A stretch of DNA of 36,664 nucleotides from a virus: the IMG/VR virus record IMGVR_UViG_3300037882_000572, positions 1 to 36,664 of that record, one strand, 5' to 3'. The notes under the pieces were generated by a model, which ran no database searches, was not told where the DNA came from, and saw nothing but the letters and a program-made list of their open reading frames with translations. Of this stretch, positions 31,335-36,664 are shown piece after piece; the first letter of the stretch is position 1, and every line of letters begins with the position of its first letter. Made by a program: the position numbers and the translations under genes.

Positions 31335-31904
31335 GTGACACGAGCAAGTCAAGACGCAATGTTGCGCCAATTAAAAGAACCATTTAACCCTAGCTTTATT
31401 AAGTGGAGAGTCGGACATACTACAAAAGATGGGACAAAAGCCTCAGCACTAGCATACCTAGACGCTAGAGAGGTATATAAGCGCCTAGACGATGTTTGTG
31501 GTATCGGTGGTTGGCAAAGTAAACTTATTGAACTCGATAAAGGTTTTACCTGTGAACTATCAATACTTGTAGACGGTACGTGGGTTACTAAGTCAGACAG
31601 TGCAGACTATACAGATATTGAAGCAATAAAAGGTGGTGCTAGTTCAGCAGTAAAGCGTGCCGCAGCCGTATGGGGTATTGGTCGTTATCTTTACTACTTA
31701 CCTAGTGTATGGGTAACATACGATAGTGTTAAAAAACAACTTAAAGAGATTCCACAGTTACCTGATTGGGCGCTTCCAAACCACAACATTGAACGATGGG
31801 AAGACGTGCTAGAACTTGAACTTACAAAGCAGACAGAACTAGAGGACGACACACTCACAGTCGAAGATAAAAAAGCACAACTTAAAAAGAATTTAGAGGT
31901 TTAA
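31335..31904 (+). CDS. Rad52-family single-strand annealing protein
   Basis: 189 residues from a GTG start. The Rad52/Rad22-type core is clear: LKEPFNPSFIKWRVGHTT, ALAYLDAREVYKRLDDVCG, IGGWQSKLIE, then SADYTDIEAIKGGASSAVKR and AAAVWGIGRYLYYLPSVWV. Such proteins anneal complementary single strands in phage recombination, typically with a dedicated exonuclease, which follows directly. The C-terminal tail is acidic. It is the first gene of the early operon, under the AACATAACCACCTGTG promoter. Confidence 0.88.
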   Translation: MTRASQDAMLRQLKEPFNPSFIKWRVGHTTKDGTKASALAYLDAREVYKRLDDVCGIGGWQSKLIELDKGFTCELSILVDGTWVTKSDSADYTDIEAIKGGASSAVKRAAAVWGIGRYLYYLPSVWVTYDSVKKQLKEIPQLPDWALPNHNIERWEDVLELELTKQTELEDDTLTVEDKKAQLKKNLEV

Positions 31905-31905
31905 C

Positions 31906-32586
31906 ATGCAGATTATAAAAGTATCACAGTCAGAAGATAGAGAGAGTTGGTTAGATGGACGACGTGGAGTTATCACAGGAACAAAGGCAAAGAACGTCCA
32001 ACCACCTAAAAGAGGTAGCGGTATCCCTCAAGGCATTTACGAGTTACTTGCCGAAACAGTAGCAATCGCAAAAGACGGTGAACCTGAGAGAGATCGTGGT
32101 CTGAGACTTGAAAACGAAGGGCTAGAGCTTACTGCTAAAAAGTACAAGCTAGATCTTAACCTCGATCCTGGAATGTGGCTATCAGATGACGGTAAACTTG
32201 GTGTGTCACCTGACGCCGCCGAGAACGCAGACAAACCAACCTACGCAGCCGAGAATAAAAGCTTAGATAGTAAAAACCACTTACAGGCTATTATTAACGA
32301 CTGGACTGCTAAACAACGTCCTGACTATAACCCACTAGATAGTCTTAAAATCGCAACATCAGACTACACTCCTCAAGCTATTCAATACTTTGTACTGAAC
32401 CCTGATCTTGAGATATTATACTTTGGACTATACGACGATCGTATTGCACTAGATAACGTCGTACACTATGTTGTTGAGATCGAACGAAAAGACGTTGAAC
32501 AATATATTACCTCTCAGGAATTGTACGAACGTGACGCACTTGCTAAGGTAGATGAGTTTATTAAGATACTAAAGGAGATTAAATAA
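31906..32586 (+). CDS. YqaJ/lambda-exo-type exonuclease
   Basis: 226 residues. PD-(D/E)XK nuclease motifs of the YqaJ family: RESWLDGRRGVITGTKAKN (W15, R19), RGLRLENEG (64-72), VSPDA (SPD 101-103) and AENKSL (ENK 116-118). It degrades one strand of double-stranded DNA to create tails for the Rad52-type protein upstream. The C-terminal half has a helix-rich arm (VEIERKDVEQYITSQELYER). It lies one base after the preceding stop and is translated into the next gene by overlap. Confidence 0.85.
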   Translation: MQIIKVSQSEDRESWLDGRRGVITGTKAKNVQPPKRGSGIPQGIYELLAETVAIAKDGEPERDRGLRLENEGLELTAKKYKLDLNLDPGMWLSDDGKLGVSPDAAENADKPTYAAENKSLDSKNHLQAIINDWTAKQRPDYNPLDSLKIATSDYTPQAIQYFVLNPDLEILYFGLYDDRIALDNVVHYVVEIERKDVEQYITSQELYERDALAKVDEFIKILKEIK

Positions 32587-32924
32587 TGGAAGACCATAAA
32601 CCAAAACTATACGCACGACTAAGAGTCAAAACAGGCGAATACGAGTCGGACGGTAAGGTAAAAAGCCGATACTCAGATATTGGCGTACTATTTGCCTCAC
32701 CTCACTTTAATAACATGTATATTAACATTGATACACTACCGATAAATAAAGAGTGGGACGGACGTATCTTTGTAAACCCTATCGAAGAAAACCGCACTAT
32801 CCAAGTTGAAGATTTTAAGGACGACAAACAACTGACCCACGACTTTAATAAGAAACTTACACAGGATGTTATACTAGAAGACATCGACGACAAACCTATT
32901 AATCTATCGGAAATCCCTTTTTAA
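32586..32924 (+). CDS. SSB-like protein with acidic IPF tail
   Basis: 112 residues. The N-terminal part (LYARLRVKTGEYESDGKVKS, RYSDIGVLFASPHFNNMYIN, IDTLPINKEWDGRIFVNP) has a small beta-barrel look. The C-terminus is acidic and ends INLSEIPF. That echoes the DDIPF tip by which SSB proteins recruit partners. Context with annealing protein and exonuclease supports single-strand DNA binding. The exact family is not recognised. It overlaps the upstream stop by one base. Confidence 0.62.
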   Translation: MEDHKPKLYARLRVKTGEYESDGKVKSRYSDIGVLFASPHFNNMYINIDTLPINKEWDGRIFVNPIEENRTIQVEDFKDDKQLTHDFNKKLTQDVILEDIDDKPINLSEIPF

Positions 32925-32972
32925 TGTTCGATAGCTACTCATCAGATCAAGCTAGTGGAGAAGAACCTAGTG

Positions 32973-32978
32973 TATAAT
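32973..32978 (+). promoter_or_regulatory. -10 box of the ninG gene, leaderless
   Basis: TATAAT at 32973-32978, seven bases before ATG 32986. The message would begin at or next to the start codon. No Shine-Dalgarno lies in between. A -35 is not clear. Confidence 0.65.
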
Positions 32979-32985
32979 ACAGCTT

Positions 32986-33507
32986 ATGGCACAAACCAAT
33001 AAGATATGTGGGATCTGCGGTACGCTTGGACATAGCCAGTTTTATTGCCCTAGCAAGCCAAAGAAGCCTATATCAAAGGTTAGTAAGAAACAAAAACTAG
33101 TAAAGCCTAAAGTAAAACGTGTAACACGCTCACAGCTCGTTAAAAAGCTAGATACAGTATTTAGCCAATATATACGCCAAAGAGATTCTATAGACGGCAT
33201 GGCTACCTGTGTAACGTGTGGAGACACAAGACCGTGGGAATACCAACAGAATGGTCACTTTTACACGAGAGGACGTTATCCTACACGGTGGGACGAGGCT
33301 AACTGTAATATTCAATGCGTAAGGTGTAACGTTTTTCTTAAAGGTAACTACATTAACTATACAATGTACATGATCGACAAGTATGGGCGTGAATTTGTGG
33401 ATAACTTAGAAACAAAATCAAAGTCTAATATAAAGATCACCACTGTTGAGCTACAAGAAATGATAGATTACTACAAAAACATAACCAAAATGCTTGACAA
33501 AACATAA
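32986..33507 (+). CDS. ninG: NinG-type recombination protein
   Basis: 173 residues. A CCHC zinc knuckle near the N-terminus (CGICGTLGHSQFYCP, spacing CX2CX4HX4C), a basic linker (KVSKKQKLVKPKVKR), then the NinG/Rap domain: DTVFSQYIRQRDS, CVTCGDTRPWEYQQNGHFYT, RGRYPTRWDEANCNIQC and CVRCNVFLKGN. NinG (lambda Rap) cleaves branched DNA such as Holliday junctions. It works with the Rad52-type and exonuclease genes upstream. The zinc knuckle in front is an uncommon addition. Its stop lies within the next early promoter. Confidence 0.85.
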   Translation: MAQTNKICGICGTLGHSQFYCPSKPKKPISKVSKKQKLVKPKVKRVTRSQLVKKLDTVFSQYIRQRDSIDGMATCVTCGDTRPWEYQQNGHFYTRGRYPTRWDEANCNIQCVRCNVFLKGNYINYTMYMIDKYGREFVDNLETKSKSNIKITTVELQEMIDYYKNITKMLDKT

Positions 33508-33553
33508 CCACCTGTGCTATTATGAGTACATAACCAAATTAGAAAGGTTATAA
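33494..33553 (+). promoter_or_regulatory. Early promoter and leader
   Basis: TTGACA (33494-33499), 18-base spacer with AACATAACCACCTGTG, TATTAT (33518-33523), leader AAATTAGAAAGGTTATAA (33536-33553). It overlaps the ninG stop. The leader continues into a stem-loop before the next genes. Confidence 0.8.
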
Positions 33554-33558
33554 GAATA

Positions 33559-33638
33559 GATCAAAGGTTAAGGCAAGCAACAACATTCGGAACGCAACGA
33601 ATAGAAACAATAGCGAGAGCGACCCCTTAACCACGATC
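33559..33638 (+). promoter_or_regulatory. Inverted repeat in early leader
   Basis: GGTTAAGG (33566-33573) pairs with CCTTAACC (33625-33632), with an outer GATC/GATC pair (33559-33562, 33635-33638). It encloses about 50 bases with no gene. It may control expression of the small genes at 33670 onward. Confidence 0.55.
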
Positions 33639-33669
33639 TATGAAACTAAATATAAACAAAGGAATAGTA

Positions 33670-33747
33670 ATGAGTAAAATCTTTATTATCACAACTAACA
33701 ATGACAAAGAACGTATTAAGTTCGGAGTCGTAAACAGAAAGGCATAA
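33670..33747 (+). CDS. Tiny hypothetical protein (25 aa)
   Basis: ATG at 33670 with AAAGGA seven bases upstream. An in-frame ATG at 33640 would add ten residues but has no ribosome site. The product begins MSKIFIITTNNDKERIKFGV, a plausible small beta hairpin. The next gene starts two bases after its stop. Moderate support from ribosome site and spacing. Confidence 0.45.
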   Translation: MSKIFIITTNNDKERIKFGVVNRKA

Positions 33748-33749
33748 TT

Positions 33750-33986
33750 ATGTCAGATCAAGAAACTAAAGATAAAATCAAACTACCAGCTAAACCACTA
33801 ACACGTAACCAAAAGTGGAACGTATCCCTAGCAATTTTGCCTTGGGCTATCATTACAGCACTTGCGTTAGTATCATTTGGCGCATACGTCGGTATCACGT
33901 GGGAAAAGAATCACACAAGTGAAATCCAATCAGCTAAAGAATCAGCAGTACAAGAAGCAGTAAAAGCGTCAAAAGAGACAGAATAA
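33750..33986 (+). CDS. Membrane anchor protein; possible N-terminal part of the lysozyme
   Basis: 78 residues. A basic N-terminus (KDKIKLPAKPLTRNQKW), one membrane span (LAILPWAIITALALVSFGAYVG, about 28-50) and a helical outside tail (EIQSAKESAVQEAVKASKET). It has the look of an N-terminal anchor with stalk but lacks an enzyme domain. The lysozyme frame at 33938-34420 overlaps its end in the -1 frame and has no start of its own. The two may form one protein by frameshift, or one gene broken by an indel. Confidence 0.7.
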   Translation: MSDQETKDKIKLPAKPLTRNQKWNVSLAILPWAIITALALVSFGAYVGITWEKNHTSEIQSAKESAVQEAVKASKETE

Positions 33987-34420
33987 GTTCAACCGTCGAG
34001 CCTATTCAAAAGACAGAGACGGTAAACATAGCACCTATAAAAACAACTGAGCAAGTTATCTGGTCATACTTCATTTCTCAAGGCTTTAGTCGTGAGCAGA
34101 CAGCAGGTATAATGGGTAACTTGCAACAAGAGCATAACTTTAAGACCGATGATGTCCCTGGCGGCTTAGGCATAGCACAGTGGATAGGCGCACGGCGAGA
34201 GCAGTTGATACAGCGAGGCAACTATCTCGACCTAAACATGCAGCTTGACTACATCGTCTGGGAGCTTAACAACACGGAAACATACGCACATACTCAACTC
34301 AAAGCTCAAAGTACCGTAGAGGGCGCTACAATAGCATTTCAGAACTACTACGAGCGATGTGGAGACTGTAGACAAAGCCAACGTATACAATACGCATACG
34401 ATATATTTGGCCGTAACTAA
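33983..34420 (+). CDS. Phage-tail-lysozyme-type muramidase, start unclear
   Basis: The reading frame is open from 33938 but has no ATG, GTG or TTG until 34112. The domain clearly starts earlier: EQVIWSYFISQGFSREQTAG, IMGNLQQEHNF with the likely catalytic Glu, GGLGIAQWIGARREQLIQRG, LDYIVWELNN, and AFQNYYERCGDCRQSQRIQY. This fits the phage tail lysozyme family. A start at 34112 would remove the first helix. The 5' limit given is an ATA overlapping the previous stop, chosen only to mark coverage. Most likely it is expressed as a -1 frameshift fusion with the membrane anchor, or an indel has split the gene. Confidence 0.7.
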   Translation: MSSTVEPIQKTETVNIAPIKTTEQVIWSYFISQGFSREQTAGIMGNLQQEHNFKTDDVPGGLGIAQWIGARREQLIQRGNYLDLNMQLDYIVWELNNTETYAHTQLKAQSTVEGATIAFQNYYERCGDCRQSQRIQYAYDIFGRN

Positions 34421-34448
34421 GTACCTTAATACAATACAGATTCATAAA

Positions 34449-34518
34449 GGGGTGTCCACTACTTTTCAATAGTCACGAGGTGGATTAAATGTCTGCAATC
34501 ACAGAGGCAAGCTGCCCC
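34449..34518 (+). other. Folded element after lysozyme gene
   Basis: GGGGTG (34449-34454) pairs with TGCCCC (34513-34518) with two wobbles, and TCCAC (34455-34459) pairs with GTGGA (34480-34484). It contains a 13-codon ATG frame unlikely to be a gene. Whether it is a separate RNA or the start of a larger leader is unclear. Confidence 0.4.
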
Positions 34519-34539
34519 ATTTATAGATGAATAAAATAC

Positions 34540-34621
34540 ATTGAGTGTTTTACGCGGCACGGCGAAGTTTGAGGCTAGAACTTCTGTCCTTTCGGGGAAC
34601 GTGTCGGGTTAAGCACTCAAT
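34540..34621 (+). ncRNA. Candidate structured RNA, three-way junction, 82 bases
   Basis: P1: ATTGAGTGTTT (34540-34550) with AAGCACTCAAT (34611-34621), 11 pairs with one wobble. P2: CGGCACG (34555-34561) with CGTGTCG (34600-34606), seven pairs with one wobble. Inside are P3 GAAGTT/AACTTC (34564-34569, 34579-34584) with a nine-base loop and P4 TCCT/GGGA (34587-34590, 34595-34598) around a TTCG loop. No tRNA T-arm is present. It lies 24 bases before the next gene, so a cis-regulatory element or a free RNA are both possible. Confidence 0.6.
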
Positions 34622-34645
34622 CACTAATACATAAGGAGTAAACAC

Positions 34646-34732
34646 ATGGACGAAGAAATAGTAGAAGGAATAGCAACAGTCGGTGCAGTTATACTTGCCG
34701 CAGCAGTTATTGAAGATATTTTTGATATTTAA
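34646..34732 (+). CDS. Tiny membrane peptide (28 aa)
   Basis: ATG at 34646 with AAGGAG seven to eight bases upstream. It begins MDEEIVEGIATVGAVILAAA and ends VIEDIFDI: a single short membrane helix between acidic ends. The excellent ribosome site and the folded RNA just upstream support expression. Function unknown; it could be a membrane-acting regulator or exclusion factor. Confidence 0.6.
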   Translation: MDEEIVEGIATVGAVILAAAVIEDIFDI

Positions 34733-34756
34733 CTAATTAAAAGAAGGACGGAAGCT

Positions 34757-34948
34757 ATGAGTAAAGAATACGACGAGTTCAAGTCAGCAACTCTAAAAGC
34801 TGATACTGTTATAACTCAAGCTAAAGAAATGAACGCTGTTAGTGAAGATTTTGCTGATGGCTTTCATAAGGCGATGTGGGAAGCACGAGAGATTTATATG
34901 CGACTTGAAGATGCGGCAGAGAGAGCTGCAAGCCCCACCACTAACTAA
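34757..34948 (+). CDS. Small helical hypothetical protein (63 aa)
   Basis: It begins MSKEYDEFKSATLKADTVIT, a two-helix acidic protein with FADGFHKAMWEAREIYMRLE and a Ser/Pro/Thr tail. AAGGACGG precedes the ATG. No recognised domain. Confidence 0.6.
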   Translation: MSKEYDEFKSATLKADTVITQAKEMNAVSEDFADGFHKAMWEAREIYMRLEDAAERAASPTTN

Positions 34949-34983
34949 ATAATAACTACATAATAAAGAGAGGGGCTGGCGCA

Positions 34984-35181
34984 ATGAGCGAACAACTCAC
35001 AACACCCAAAACCTGCAAGCAGAAGCATACCTACTGGAGCGCAGAGACAGCAAGGAAAGCTAAGAAAAGACGCAACAAAGCTGCTGGGATAAACTACCTA
35101 AGGTCTTACAAGTGTAATCTAGGCGACCATTGGCACGTTACCACTCAAGTAAAAGACCCTGAAGAAAGCGAGCAACTATGA
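34984..35181 (+). CDS. Small basic zinc-finger-like protein
   Basis: 65 residues, ATG four bases after GGCGCA, with GAGAGGGGC further upstream. It contains CKQKHTYWSAETARKAKKRR, NYLRSYKCNLGDHWHVTTQ. This C...K..Y...A...R...Y.C...WH layout is common in small phage proteins, often with zinc ligands Cys/Cys/His. The second CxxC is reduced here (CNLGDHWH). It overlaps the next gene by four bases (ATGA). Confidence 0.65.
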   Translation: MSEQLTTPKTCKQKHTYWSAETARKAKKRRNKAAGINYLRSYKCNLGDHWHVTTQVKDPEESEQL

Positions 35182-35465
35182 CAAATAACATAGAACTAGA
35201 TAGAATATTGAACGATTTAATAAGCTCTGTGTATAAAGACTCAAACGGCAACAACTCAAGCGACGATATTGACGAAGCCATACAAGCCATTAACGATAAG
35301 ATTAAAAGTAAAATCTACGGCTTTCACGAATACGTTATTGGTAAAGACATAATCCAACAAGAAACAGACCAAGCGTTCAACTATGCACGTTTACACAAAG
35401 CACTGGACGCTTATATCGCTGAATCACTAAAAGCTAGTAAGGATAGTAATGAAACCACACGTTAA
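35178..35465 (+). CDS. Small helical protein, related to 2273-2551
   Basis: 95 residues. It begins MTNNIELDRILNDLISSVYK, then DEAIQAINDKIKSKIYGFHE and NYARLHKALDAYIAESLKAS. The LDxIL...SV and AxQAIN spacing is shared with the protein at 2273-2551. It is the last gene before a strong terminator. Function unknown. Confidence 0.62.
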   Translation: MTNNIELDRILNDLISSVYKDSNGNNSSDDIDEAIQAINDKIKSKIYGFHEYVIGKDIIQQETDQAFNYARLHKALDAYIAESLKASKDSNETTR

Positions 35466-35499
35466 AGATTTTTACTACTACAGATCAACGTCACATACC

Positions 35500-35529
35500 A
35501 ATAGAGACTTATCCACAGTCTCTATTTTT
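35500..35529 (+). terminator. Strong Rho-independent terminator
   Basis: AATAGAGACT (35500-35509) pairs perfectly with AGTCTCTATT (35517-35526), ten pairs, seven-base loop TATCCAC, then a T-tract to 35529. The loop region holds a perfect DnaA-box-like TTATCCACA (35509-35517). Confidence 0.85.
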
Positions 35530-35543
35530 AACCATAATCACTC

Positions 35544-35603
35544 TTGCATTAAACATAACCACGTGTTATACTGAGAGCATATCAAATTAGAAAAGGATTA
35601 CAA
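35544..35603 (+). promoter_or_regulatory. Early promoter and leader
   Basis: TTGCAT (35544-35549), 17-base spacer with AACATAACCACGTGT, TATACT (35567-35572), leader AAATTAGAAAAGGATTACAA (35584-35603). It drives the small genes and the pentapeptide gene that continues across the contig junction. Confidence 0.8.
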
Positions 35604-35608
35604 ACAAA

Positions 35609-35803
35609 ATGGACATACAAGTTTACGCAGACTCATTTAGCGCAGAAGCAGAGAACGAGGTAATCAACGTAACACTAAGGAACGTAGATCTATCGTTATT
35701 TATTGGTCAGTTTAACCCTAGAGATGTTTTAGAAGCTATTACAGCTAACGATGGATACAGTGATATTACAGACTATGTTAGTGACTCAGGAGAAGATAAA
35801 TAA
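35609..35803 (+). CDS. Small acidic hypothetical protein (64 aa)
   Basis: It begins MDIQVYADSFSAEAENEVIN, with VTLRNVDLSLFIGQFNPRDV and an acidic tail (DYVSDSGEDK). First gene of the last early operon, with AAAAGGATT in the shared leader. Acidic small early proteins may be DNA mimics or inhibitors, but nothing proves that. No known domain. Confidence 0.65.
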   Translation: MDIQVYADSFSAEAENEVINVTLRNVDLSLFIGQFNPRDVLEAITANDGYSDITDYVSDSGEDK

Positions 35804-35804
35804 T

Positions 35805-35966
35805 ATGAGTAGTATACAGTTTGACATTGCATTAGTAGAAACAGCAAGGAACGGTTATATGTGGGAAGCACTAGGTTACAACTCACTAGGTAACGAAATA
35901 GGCGAAAGATTTGATACCGAAGCAGAAGCATATGCTTGGGTAGAGAACTATAAGGTAGATGAGTAA
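35805..35966 (+). CDS. Small hypothetical protein (53 aa)
   Basis: ATG at 35805, one base after the previous stop; an alternative start at 35751 lies within that gene. It begins MSSIQFDIALVETARNGYMW and ends FDTEAEAYAWVENYKVDE. A short alpha/beta fold is likely. The stop overlaps the next ATG (TAATG). Function unknown. Confidence 0.58.
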   Translation: MSSIQFDIALVETARNGYMWEALGYNSLGNEIGERFDTEAEAYAWVENYKVDE

Positions 35967-36262
35967 TGTCACGATCAAAAGATGTTGAGCCACGAGTAGA
36001 AACTTTATTACAAGAGTCTCAAAAGTACCGTGATAGCGACAAGGAACTACTACTCGCTATATGGGCTTCTGAGGGGCTTATACTCAATCCTTATCAAATA
36101 TCTAAGTTCATGGGTACAACCCCAGCAGAGAGCATTACACGAGCTAGGAGAGCATTAAAAGACCAATACCCAGCTAGTGAGTCTGTAAATGAGTCACGAT
36201 ATAGTAACTTTGTAACCGAACAGCAAGATCACTCAGGGTTTGCACAGACGAGGTTTGTGTAA
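35966..36262 (+). CDS. Small helix-turn-helix-like phage protein
   Basis: 98 residues. The middle reads KELLLAIWASEGLILNPYQI then SKFMGTTPAESITRARRALK. This L-x-P-x-Q...PESI-x-R-x-RR pattern occurs in a widespread phage family of unknown role that looks like winged-helix DNA-binding proteins. The C-terminus is polar and probably disordered. Coupled on both sides by TAATG junctions. It may regulate early genes. Confidence 0.65.
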   Translation: MSRSKDVEPRVETLLQESQKYRDSDKELLLAIWASEGLILNPYQISKFMGTTPAESITRARRALKDQYPASESVNESRYSNFVTEQQDHSGFAQTRFV

Positions 36263-36456
36263 TGCCCCCTCAACTACTCATTGATCGGATAGACCGACTA
36301 TCATACGCAGCAAACTCAATACTGAGCAGAAAAGACAAGAACAGGGTGCTTGAACTAGTATCACAAGGTTGGACTCACCCAGAGTTAGCAGAGATGTTCA
36401 ACGTCACAGTGTGGAAGATTAAAGGAATACTAAGAAAGTATAGAAAAGAGAACTAA
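36262..36456 (+). CDS. Helix-turn-helix protein
   Basis: 64 residues. The C-terminal half is a clear helix-turn-helix: KNRVLELVSQGWTHPELAEM then FNVTVWKIKGILRKYRKEN, like the DNA-binding domains of response regulators and resolvases. The N-terminal part is short and helical. It lies just before the pentapeptide gene in the same operon. Candidate phage regulator, though target sites are not shown. Confidence 0.68.
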   Translation: MPPQLLIDRIDRLSYAANSILSRKDKNRVLELVSQGWTHPELAEMFNVTVWKIKGILRKYRKEN

Positions 36457-36459
36457 GTA

Positions 36460-36664
36460 ATGGTAAAAAAACTAGAAGTAAAGATTAAGATACTAAACTG
36501 GATGAGCGGAGATGTTCTATATGAATCAGATAAACCGACTCTGAAAGAGGCGGTCGTCGATGCAAACCTACGCGGTGCAGACCTACGCGGTGCAGACCTA
36601 CGCGGTGCAGACCTACGCGGTGCAGACCTACGCGGTGCAGACCTACGCGGTGCAGACCTACGCG
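36460..36664 (+). CDS. Pentapeptide-repeat protein, 5' part (continues at position 1)
   Basis: ATG at 36460, three bases after the previous stop. The first 37 codons give a non-repeat cap ([20 protein letters not shown], then [17 protein letters not shown]) with a typical pentapeptide entry sequence. The next units are exact ADLRG repeats until the contig ends. The reading frame continues at base 1 to the DUF5758-like end at 573. Weak ribosome site. Repeat number at the join is not reliable. Confidence 0.85.
   Translation, partial: MVKKLEVKIKILNWMSGDVLYESDKPTLKEAVVDANLRGADLRGADLRGADLRGADLRGADLRGADLR
36571..36664. repeat. 94-bp terminal direct repeat, right copy
   Basis: Six units of CGCGGTGCAGACCTA plus CGCG, identical to 1-94. 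If the two copies are merged, the circle is 36570 bases. The real array could hold more units than either end shows. Confidence 0.9.

Noticed and set aside
28822-34462. Shared GTGTCCACT at the 28809 terminator and at 34452
   Set aside because: A nine-base match in this length is weak, and the surrounding structures differ.
34449-34621. tRNA or tmRNA in the 34.4-34.6 kb gap
   Set aside because: Closing stems exist, but no T-arm consensus, anticodon arm geometry or CCA-type end is present.
35966-36456. Lysogeny regulators (repressor and Cro pair)
   Set aside because: Both proteins look DNA-binding, but no integrase, attachment site or divergent promoter pair was found.

Overview
This window looks like the complete genome of a small tailed phage, assembled as a circular or terminally redundant contig. 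The last 94 bases (36571-36664) repeat the first 94 exactly. Joining them restores one reading frame, a pentapeptide-repeat gene cut by the contig ends. Nearly all genes lie on the + strand and are tightly packed, with ATGA, GTGA and TAATG overlaps. The N4-gp56-type capsid, a connector-like protein, a nozzle-like protein and two ejection-like proteins, with no visible tape measure, suggest a short-tailed (podovirus-like) virion. The host cannot be fixed. A CHAP endolysin, a small holin and a second tail-lysozyme-type enzyme fit a Gram-positive-type wall, and a Saccharibacteria-like host is only a guess.

Layout. 0-3.0 kb holds the end of the pentapeptide gene and about ten small accessory genes, including a macrodomain-like protein. 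3.0-4.6 kb is a phage GroEL with its own promoter. 4.6-10.1 kb is packaging and head: small and large terminase, portal, scaffold-like protein and capsid. 10.2-16.4 kb carries small connector-like proteins and large beta-rich tail or surface proteins. 16.4-18.8 kb is an unusual cassette: glycosyltransferase, GroES, cytidylyltransferase, second glycosyltransferase. 18.9-27.3 kb holds connector, nozzle, ejection and Gly-rich fibre proteins. 27.3-28.5 kb is lysis. 28.5-30.2 kb has an exonuclease fused to a zinc ribbon plus small genes.

30.2-31.3 kb is a long intergenic region with promoters, terminators, folded RNA candidates, direct repeats and the only plausible minus-strand gene. 31.3-33.5 kb is a recombination module (Rad52-type annealing protein, YqaJ-type exonuclease, SSB-like protein, NinG). 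33.5-36.66 kb is early small genes, with a membrane-anchor/lysozyme pair split by a frameshift and a folded RNA candidate. No polymerase, helicase, primase, integrase or repressor was recognised, so replication probably relies on the host and a virulent lifestyle is likely but unproven.

Regulation is partly readable. Early-type promoters share AACATAACCAC(C/G)TGTG in the -35/-10 spacer and a leader AAATTAGAAAGGATTACAA. Several structural-gene promoters have TATAAT followed by an AGGCTGG-type leader. Several genes start within 6-12 bases of a -10 box and are probably leaderless. The most interesting items are the GroEL/GroES pair, the virion-linked sugar cassette, the split lysozyme and the candidate noncoding RNAs.
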